Assembly (NCBI GenBank): GCA_910585565.1
Contig: CAJUFC010000066.1
Span: forward strand, 1-15,421
Length of the DNA stretch: 15,421 nt
DNA from: an uncultured Eggerthellaceae bacterium
GTDB taxonomy: Bacteria > Actinomycetota > Coriobacteriia > Coriobacteriales > Eggerthellaceae
Direction of reading: 5' to 3'
In this document: positions 6,473 through 12,700 of the stretch, piece by piece
How the letters are laid out: every line of letters starts with the position of its first letter
Position numbering within the stretch: the stretch's first letter is position 1
Notes under the pieces: generated by a model
Seen by the model: the letters and a program-made list of their open reading frames with translations, nothing else
Told to the model about the DNA's origin: nothing
Database searches by the model: none
Position numbers and translations under genes: made by a program

Positions 6473-7351
6473 ATGAAGGCAGTATTTTGGAAAAGGGCTG
6501 TCGCTGTTGTCGCGGCGGGCGCTCTGGCGACGGTCGGCCTCGTGGGCTGCACGAGCCCGACCACCTCGTCGTCCGCTTCTTCCAGCGCGGCGGCCAGCTC
6601 CAGTGCGGACAGCTCGTCTGACGACACGGTCATCAAGGTGGGCGCATCCCCGACGCCGCATGCTGAGATTCTGAACCAGATCAACGACGCGCTGGCAGAG
6701 GAGGGCTACACGCTCGAGATCGTCGAGTACAACGACTACGTGCTCCCCAACACGGCGCTCGAGAACGACGAGATCGATGCGAACTACTTCCAGCACATCA
6801 CGTATCTGAACGACTTCAACGAGGAGAACGGCACGCACCTCGTTGACGCCACCGGCGTGCACTTCGAGCCGTTCGGCCTGTATGCCGGCAAGACCGCTTC
6901 GCTGGATGCGCTGGCTGACGGTGCCACCATCGCCGTGCCGAACGACACGACGAACGAGGCGCGCGCTCTGCTGCTGCTCGAGCAGGAAGGCCTCATCAAG
7001 CTGAACGAGGGCGCTGGCCTCACGGCTACCGTGCTCGACATCGCCGAGAACCCGAAGAATCTCACCATCCAGGAGGTCGAGGCTGCCCAGCTGCCGCGCA
7101 TCCTGCCTGACGTTGACCTTGCTGCCATCAACGGCAACTACGCGCTGCAGTCTGGCCTGCAGGTCTCTGACGCGCTGGCCGTCGAGGGCTCTCAGAGCGA
7201 TGCCGCCAACGCTTACGTGAACGTCATCGCCGTCAAGGAGGGCAACGAGCTGTCCGAGAAGACGCAGGCGCTCGTCAAGGCCATCACCTCTGACAGCGTG
7301 AAGGCATATATCGAGAGCACCTACAACGGGGCTGTCGTACCGCTGTTCTAA
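6473..7351 (+). CDS. metQ: Methionine-binding lipoprotein of the ABC importer (NlpA family)
   Basis: MetQ captures methionine outside the membrane and hands it to MetNI. The start at 6473 is chosen because AGGAGG (6460-6465) lies 7 nt upstream and because it yields a clean lipoprotein signal: KR near the N-terminus, a hydrophobic core and lipobox LVGC with Cys26. An upstream in-frame ATG at 6368 would add 35 residues and spoil the signal. After Cys26 comes a low-complexity Ser/Ala linker (about 27-50). The NlpA domain follows, with IKVGASPTPHAEIL, the YNDYVLPNTALENDEIDANYFQH segment region, and AVPNDTTNEARALLLL. Length (292) is normal. The codons around the stop are partly duplicated just downstream (GCTGTTCTA twice, 12 nt apart). 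Confidence 0.95.
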   Translation: MKAVFWKRAVAVVAAGALATVGLVGCTSPTTSSSASSSAAASSSADSSSDDTVIKVGASPTPHAEILNQINDALAEEGYTLEIVEYNDYVLPNTALENDEIDANYFQHITYLNDFNEENGTHLVDATGVHFEPFGLYAGKTASLDALADGATIAVPNDTTNEARALLLLEQEGLIKLNEGAGLTATVLDIAENPKNLTIQEVEAAQLPRILPDVDLAAINGNYALQSGLQVSDALAVEGSQSDAANAYVNVIAVKEGNELSEKTQALVKAITSDSVKAYIESTYNGAVVPLF

Positions 7352-7376
7352 TTGCTGTTCTAGCGAATGCGTGTTC

Positions 7377-7415
7377 GCGCGTCAGCCTGCGGGCTGGTCC
7401 TGCGGGCCGACGCGC
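7377..7415 (+). other. GC-rich stem-loop in the metQ 3' region
   Basis: GCGCGTC (7377-7383) pairs with GACGCGC (7409-7415) around a 25-nt GC-rich interior that can form further pairs. It immediately precedes the terminator and may protect the 3' end of the message. It has no U tract of its own. Confidence 0.45.
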
Positions 7416-7417
7416 AA

Positions 7418-7461
7418 GCAACAAGAAAAGGGCTCCCATGTGGGAGCCCTTTTCTTGTTGC
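7418..7461. terminator. Strong bidirectional terminator between metQ and the convergent NSS gene
   Basis: A 44-bp perfect palindrome with two 21-nt arms. The core GGGCTCCCA/TGGGAGCCC is flanked by AAAA on the left and TTTTCTTGTT on the right, giving a U tract in both directions. It fits termination of metNIQ rightwards and of the minus-strand transporter leftwards. Confidence 0.92.
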
Positions 7462-7611
7462 ATGTTTGCGTGCGGGAGTGGTGGGGGTGATGCCTGGTGG
7501 GTGCCTCGGCAGCAGGTCGTTCGCTGGGGGATGACGTTCGGCGCCACGCCGGCAGGTCGTTCGCGCCGCTGGCCCTCGCCTCCGTCGTCCGCCCCTGCGC
7601 CCACCTCGCCT

Positions 7612-8997
7612 TTACCCGCTGATCCACGTCTGGATGAGCGGCAGCCAGCCAGACACGAAGATGACGAGGATGAGCGCCGGCACGCCGAACCGCATCCAGC
7701 CGCGCAGCCATGCGGGGAACTTCATGCCCTGGCCCTCGTTGGCTTCGGCGAGGAAGTTGCTCCAGCCCCAGCCGCGCTTGCTCGTGCAGAACAGCACAAA
7801 GATGAGCGAGCCCAAGATGAGGAAGTTGTTGGACACCAGGAAGTCCTCGATGGCTTGGATGTTGCCCAGGCCAGGAATCTCGAACCCAGCCCACACGTTG
7901 AAGCCCAGCGCGCATGGCAGAGACAGCAGCGGAATGAGCACGCAGTTGATGGCCACCGCGCGCTTGCGCGACATGCCCCAGTTGTCCATCCAGAACGCGA
8001 GGATGCCTTCGAACACGGCAATGACCGTAGAGACGGCGGCAAAGCTCATCAGGATGAAGAACAGCGTCGCCCACACATTGCCCAGCGGCATCTGTGCGAA
8101 CACGGCAGGCAGCGTGACGAACACGAGCCCGGGGCCCGAGTCGGGGGCCACGCCGAAGGCGAAGCAGGCCGGGAAGATGATGAGCCCGGTGGTGATGGCG
8201 ACAAACGTGTCGAGCCCGGCGATGCGCACGGCCTCGCCGGTCAGGGCGTATTTCTTGTCGATATAGCTGCCGAAGATCTCCATCGACCCGATGCCGATGG
8301 ACAGCGTGAAGAACGCCTGACCCATGGCGGCGAACAACGCCTCAGAGAACCCGGCAGGGCTGCTGAACAGGTTCGAGAAGTCAGGCATCAGGTAAAACGC
8401 GATGCCAGCTGCGGCGCCGTCGAGAGTGAGCGAGCGCACCACCAGCACGACGATGAGGAGCAGAAGGCCAATCATGAGCACCTTGGTGATGCGCTCGACG
8501 CCCTTTTGCAGGCCAAGTGAGCAGATGGCCAGCGAGGCAAGGCAGGTGACGATCATCCAGAACACGAGCTCGACGGGGCTTGCCAGCATGTTGTCGAATG
8601 CTTCGCCCATGCCTGCTGCGGTGGCGCCAGCAAGGTCGGTCATGGCCATCTCGGGCACATAGGCCAGCATCCAGCCAGCAACCGTTGTGTAGAACATCAT
8701 CAACATATAGAGACCGATGAAGCTGACCCATTTGAAGATGTGCCATTTGCTGCCTTTGGGCTCGAGGATGTCGAATGCGCGACCGGTCGAGTGTCGTGAC
8801 GCGCGCCCCACCGCGAACTCGGTAACCATGATGGGCACGCCGAATCCGATGAGGAACAACAGGTACAGCACGATGAAGGCCGCGCCGCCGTACTCGCCGA
8901 CGATGTACGGGAATCTCCAGACATTGCCCAGTCCGATGGCGCATCCTGCGCTGATGAGGATGAACCCTAGCCTTGATTTGAATTGCTCGCGCTCCAT
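7612..8997 (-). CDS. Sodium-dependent amino acid transporter, neurotransmitter:sodium symporter (NSS/SNF) family
   Basis: A 461-residue polytopic membrane protein with about 11-12 hydrophobic segments. The first helix carries the NSS hallmark GLGNVWRFPY (22-31), matching LeuT's sodium and gate region with Asn25 and Arg28. TM3 has FYTTVAGW with the substrate-site Tyr103. The unwound part of TM6 is FFTLSIGIG (229-237). The Met at 8997 is preferred because AGGGAG lies 6 nt upstream; an upstream TTG at 9027 adds ten non-conserved residues and lacks a ribosome site. Substrate cannot be read from sequence. Bacterial relatives move Leu, Tyr, Trp or Met, and Corynebacterium MetP is an NSS methionine carrier, so the convergent metNIQ operon makes methionine worth testing. 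The stretch 7462-7611 downstream holds only a 13-bp direct repeat. Confidence 0.93.
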   Translation of the reverse strand: MEREQFKSRLGFILISAGCAIGLGNVWRFPYIVGEYGGAAFIVLYLLFLIGFGVPIMVTEFAVGRASRHSTGRAFDILEPKGSKWHIFKWVSFIGLYMLMMFYTTVAGWMLAYVPEMAMTDLAGATAAGMGEAFDNMLASPVELVFWMIVTCLASLAICSLGLQKGVERITKVLMIGLLLLIVVLVVRSLTLDGAAAGIAFYLMPDFSNLFSSPAGFSEALFAAMGQAFFTLSIGIGSMEIFGSYIDKKYALTGEAVRIAGLDTFVAITTGLIIFPACFAFGVAPDSGPGLVFVTLPAVFAQMPLGNVWATLFFILMSFAAVSTVIAVFEGILAFWMDNWGMSRKRAVAINCVLIPLLSLPCALGFNVWAGFEIPGLGNIQAIEDFLVSNNFLILGSLIFVLFCTSKRGWGWSNFLAEANEGQGMKFPAWLRGWMRFGVPALILVIFVSGWLPLIQTWISG

Positions 8998-9029
8998 GGT
9001 GCTCCCTACTGATGGAATGATGCACAAGT

Positions 9030-9045
9030 GGCGGCGTGAGCCGCC
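9030..9045. other. Small hairpin in the NSS gene leader
   Basis: GGCGGC and GCCGCC flank a 4-nt loop, 33 nt upstream of the transporter ATG in its 5' untranslated region. Function is not evident. I could not identify a convincing promoter for the transporter in 9046-9200. Confidence 0.3.
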
Positions 9046-9146
9046 GAAACGAGTCTATCCCATCCGGCGGCGCGCGTCGCGACGAGGCCCGATGCGAAAC
9101 TGTTCAATGGCTATGGTATCCCCGTCCACGGTGCCTGAAAGACGAT

Positions 9147-9181
9147 GCGCCCTCACCCGCTGCCGCCAGCCGTCAGGGCGC
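9147..9181. other. Inverted repeat upstream of the NSS gene
   Basis: GCGCCCT (9147-9153) pairs with AGGGCGC (9175-9181) around a 21-nt spacer. No U tract follows on either strand, so it is not an intrinsic terminator; it may be a regulatory site in the divergent intergenic region or chance in GC-rich DNA. Confidence 0.25.
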
Positions 9182-9208
9182 CTGTGAAAGTTGTGCAAAT
9201 TGTGGTGA

Positions 9209-9249
9209 GGGGGAATCGTGGGGCGGGGGTTGGGCGGCAGTGCTATGAT
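9209..9249 (+). promoter_or_regulatory. Extended -10 promoter behind a G-quadruplex-like tract
   Basis: TGCTATGAT has an extended -10 (TATGAT at 9244-9249) and no recognisable -35. Where the -35 should be there are four G runs (9209-9213, 9220-9223, 9225-9229, 9232-9234) with short loops, matching the pattern of a G-quadruplex. The predicted start, about 9255, coincides with the first base of the downstream inverted repeat. Confidence 0.45.
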
Positions 9250-9254
9250 ACGGC

Positions 9255-9443
9255 TGTCACGCAAACGAATACGTAATTTATGCAATCCAAATGGATTCTG
9301 TTGCTATTTGGCAATAGGCGTTCCTTCTGGAATGAATTCATCTGGGTTGCTCAGGGTATTCGCTTGCGTGACAACAAGACTGAAGGAAGCGCTGATGATT
9401 TGCACAGGGCGCGTTCCTTCGGGGGCGCGCCTTCGTTTTTTTT
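9255..9443 (+). ncRNA. Candidate structured small RNA (about 190 nt) with closing stem and terminator
   Basis: The first 18 nt (9255-9272) pair with 9356-9373 with a single mismatch, closing a 119-nt domain. That domain contains smaller hairpins: AATCC/GGATT around AAAT, TTCC/GGAA around TTCT, and the palindrome TGAATTCA. About 35 nt later comes an intrinsic terminator with eight Ts. An extended -10 box lies just upstream. I recognise no Rfam family: it lacks tmRNA, SRP, RNase P and common riboswitch landmarks. A long closed stem could suggest a 6S-like RNA, but this is weak. A 60-codon frame (9280-9462) crosses it but has no ribosome site and reads through the terminator. The repeat's TG...CA ends also allow a small inverted-repeat element as an alternative. 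Confidence 0.5.
9408..9443 (+). terminator. Intrinsic terminator of the candidate RNA
   Basis: GGCGCG (9408-9413) pairs with CGCGCC (9426-9431), with inner TTCC/GGGG pairs extending the stem. TTCG and eight Ts (9436-9443) follow. No plus-strand gene ends nearby, so it implies a transcript starting in this intergenic region. Confidence 0.85.
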
Positions 9444-9590
9444 GGCGCGAGTCACGACTTGAGATGCGGATAGCCTGCAAGCACGACGCATTCATGTGGC
9501 TCATGCCGTTCGGCGCTCCCTGATCGTTGGCACGTAGATTGCGGAAAGGGGAGATCATGCTGCCTGAGCTCAGACCAAAGCAATCTTAGA

Positions 9591-9711
9591 CCTATAAAAA
9601 GGCGTCCGCCGAAGCGGACGCCGGGATACGGTGCGCAACCTCGCACGCCTACCAAGCATAACAAGGGTTGCAGCACGCGGCTTCGATCCGCCCTCGCGGG
9701 GGATGTCTGCA
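9591..9711 (-). ncRNA. Possible minus-strand small RNA ending at a strong terminator
   Basis: A minus-strand terminator at 9596-9622 has no minus-strand gene feeding it. Upstream on that strand TAGAAT (9718-9723) could be a -10, with TGGCGA 17 nt further as a weak -35. The resulting RNA of about 120 nt would contain a GTGCG/CGCAC hairpin before the terminator. It lies opposite the leader of the large surface protein. The promoter is weak evidence; the terminator is the firm part. Confidence 0.35.
9596..9622 (-). terminator. Intrinsic terminator for minus-strand transcription
   Basis: A 9-bp perfect stem GGCGTCCGC/GCGGACGCC with a CGAA loop. Five As lie on its left, which become a U tract on the minus strand (TTTTTATAGG). 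On the plus strand no Ts follow, so it works leftward only. The stretch 9444-9590 shows nothing convincing. Confidence 0.85.
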
Positions 9712-9780
9712 GGAATCATTCTACCTTCCCTGTTGACGTTTCGCCACGGGCGCGATCGGAACAAGGGAAGGAAACGAAAA

Positions 9781-12700
9781 ATGGATAGGGAATTTGCGCG
9801 TAGCGCCCTGGGCGCTCCTGCGCGGCGGCTTCTTGCCATTGTCCTCATGGCGCTCATGGCCGTCACGATGACGCCCGCTCTGGGCACCCACAGCGCCTTC
9901 GCGGAGACGGCCGAAGGCGGGCTTCTGTATGAAATCGAGAACGGCGAAGCCACGCTCGTCGGGTTCGAGGACGGCGCCTCCCTTGCAGGGGCGCTGATCA
10001 TTCCCGAGACGGTGCCCGACGGCGACGGCGCGGCGACGGTTAAGGCCGTCGAGATCGCCGAGGGCCAGGTGGCCGAGGGCGTCACGAGCCTGACGCTGCC
10101 GCAGACGGTGGAGGCCGTCAAGACCGAAGGCCTCGCAGCGGCGTTCCCGGCGCTCGCGTCAGTCGAGGTCGCCGCAGCTGCCGAGGGCGACGGCGCAGCC
10201 GGCAAGGGCGCCTACTCCTCCGTCGCGGGCATGCTGTTCCGCTCGGCTGCGGGCCAGGCGTCTTCTGACGGCTCGGCCTTCGCCGAGGACGCCCTCGAGC
10301 TCGTGTGGGCGCCGCCTGCCATGGTGGTGGCCCGCATCCCCCTCGAGTGCAAGGCGATAGCCTCTGGCGCGTTCATGGACGCCGCGGCGCTCGAGACGGT
10401 CATGTCGTTCGGCAAGATGGAGAGCATCGCTTCTGCGGAGAAGGATGCCGAGGGCAACGTCACGAAGCCCGGCGCGTTCACCGACGAGCAGATATCGCGC
10501 CTCACCATCGTGGTGCCGGGCACCAACTACGCCGTCACCGGAGAGGGCGCCGAGCGCGTCTCGGGCAGCGTGGCCCTCTCCGAGAAGACCGACATGCTCG
10601 AGAAGCGCAAGGCCTGGTTCCACCACGGCTTCGACACCGAGCAGATCATCATGGGAGCGCCCTTCGGCGAGATCGAGGGCGTGAACGCCGTCTCTGACGA
10701 GGGCGTCATGGAGGACCGCTCTCTCGTCACGCCCCTCGAGAACGGGAGGAGCCATCTCGAGCTCACCCCCGAGGAGCAGGCCGAGAAGGCCGCACGGCGC
10801 GGCGAGGACCCCGAGGCCGGCCTCTCCTTCTCCTACCAGGCGAGCATGGACCTCTCGGTGAGGTGGGCAGGCGACAGGAGCGCCACCCCTGCGCACGTGG
10901 ACGTCCCCGCCTACGCCAAGGTGGACGGCGTCACCTACCAGGTGGCCCAGATAGAGCCCAATGCCTTCGAGGGTGCCGTCTTCCTGTCGAGCGTCACGAT
11001 ACCCGAGGGCGTCACCGCCATAGGCGAGTCGGCCTTCGCGGGCTGCACCAACCTCAAGAGCGTGAGCCTCCCCTCCACCCTGAAGACCATTGACTATGCC
11101 GCCTTCAAGGGCACTGCCCTTGAGTCAATCACGATTCCCGAAAGCGTCATCATCATTGGCGGCGAGGCGTTTGCTGATTGCGCCTCGCTTACTTCGGTGG
11201 AATTGCGGGGCACCCCTGCGGTGGCCGAGTCTGCTGGAATAGAGGGAACGACTTCATTGTCGGCAGAGGGGGAGTTGGCGGAGGATGGTAATCCGTCTTC
11301 CAATGACGCTGTCGACTCGTTAAGTCCCTACATTGCCTCTCCCAGCCTCAACAAAGTTGGCTCATTCATGAATTTTGATGTTGTCGGCAGGAGGAATGCG
11401 TCGGGTCAATATTGGACAATCAACGAGCATACAGAGAGCGCTGCATCCCTCCCGGAGCTATCATTTCCTGTCACGAGTTCGAAGGGACTCGCATACTCTT
11501 CGTGGTATGTAGCGGACACATATGTCACGCCGACTGCAAAGACCTTATATGCTTTTGTTTGGTCCGACGTAAATGGCGGCAACATCAATGACCACAGTTC
11601 TGGATCTTGGGAGGCTATGAGGTTATGTGCTCGCCGAGATGGAAACTTTACCTGGGGCTTGAGGTTTTATAACGCTGCCGCCACAGGTGCGCCTGTAGGA
11701 ACATGGCCATATGTTTCCGGGACCGATTCGTTGTTCTTGGGCGGCGATGTTCTTATCAAATTTGACAGTGCGGGCGGTTCGTCTGCCTCTCCACAAACGT
11801 ACATTACGCACAATGGGGGCGAGACTTACAGGAGCCTTCCAACGCCCACGCGGGCAGGATATAAGTTTGTGGGATGGACGCTTGCAGGAGCGCCTGTCTC
11901 TGCCTCGTCTGTCATCCCGAATACTGGTATTTATACCCTCACTGCCCAGTGGGACGACATTAATGCAGACGTGTCGGTCGAGGGGATTCCTGACGAGGGT
12001 GTAGCGCTGCAGGCAGGTAGTTTTGGCAGCAATGCGATGCTGGCGGACGGAAAGCTGACGATTAACCCGAGCGGATGGTCGGGCGCACATAGCGTCTGGG
12101 CGAAGGTCGAGTCGAACGGCGATCTCAAGATTTACGAGGACGACAGCACCTCTTCCAGCGTAGGGTGCACGCTGAAGTCGCCGACGAATCCGGGATACTA
12201 CTTCGACAAATGGGTCATCGACGGTGTGGATGTGACGTCGTCGAGCGGACTTGTTGAAATCTCCAATGCCAAGCCTCACACCTTCAAGCTCGTCTATCCG
12301 CCCAAGCAGTTTGATGTCACGTATAACCCCAATGGGGGGACGTGGGGCGATGTTGATGGTGCGGGCATGGACGACAAGAAGGCCAACAAGGTCGTCGAGG
12401 GTCGCACGTATCCCGAGGGTGCAGACCTCTTGACCGACCTGACGCGCGAGGGGTTCTGGTTCGTTGGGTGGTCGCTGTCGGGCAATACCGAGACGGTGGA
12501 CTCTGACCGCCTGAAAGAGCAGTATGACGACTTTACGCTGACGGCCGTGTGGCAGCCGCGCGTCTATCGCGTCGAGTACGACGTCAATGCGGCGAACAAC
12601 AACACCGCTGAGGGGTCGGCCGACATCACGGCGCCGGGCAACTCTTACTTCGTGCATCCGGCGGCTATCCCAGCAGTCTATGACGAGGCCGCGGACGGCA

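Noticed and set aside
7438..8520. 360-codon plus-strand frame opposite the NSS transporter
   Set aside because: His/Glu/Arg-rich antisense text beginning inside a terminator; the minus strand carries clear transporter motifs.
9280..9462. 60-codon plus-strand frame inside the candidate RNA
   Set aside because: No ribosome binding site, and it reads straight through an intrinsic terminator, including its T run.
9557..9589. 10-codon ORF after AAGGGGAG, possible leader peptide
   Set aside because: Spacing from the purine run to ATG is very short and no attenuator follows on the plus strand; the terminator downstream faces the other way.
9676..9700. tRNA T-arm-like sequence (GCGG-CTTCGAT-CCGC)
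   Set aside because: The required G before TTCGA is C, and no acceptor, D-arm or anticodon arm can be drawn around it.
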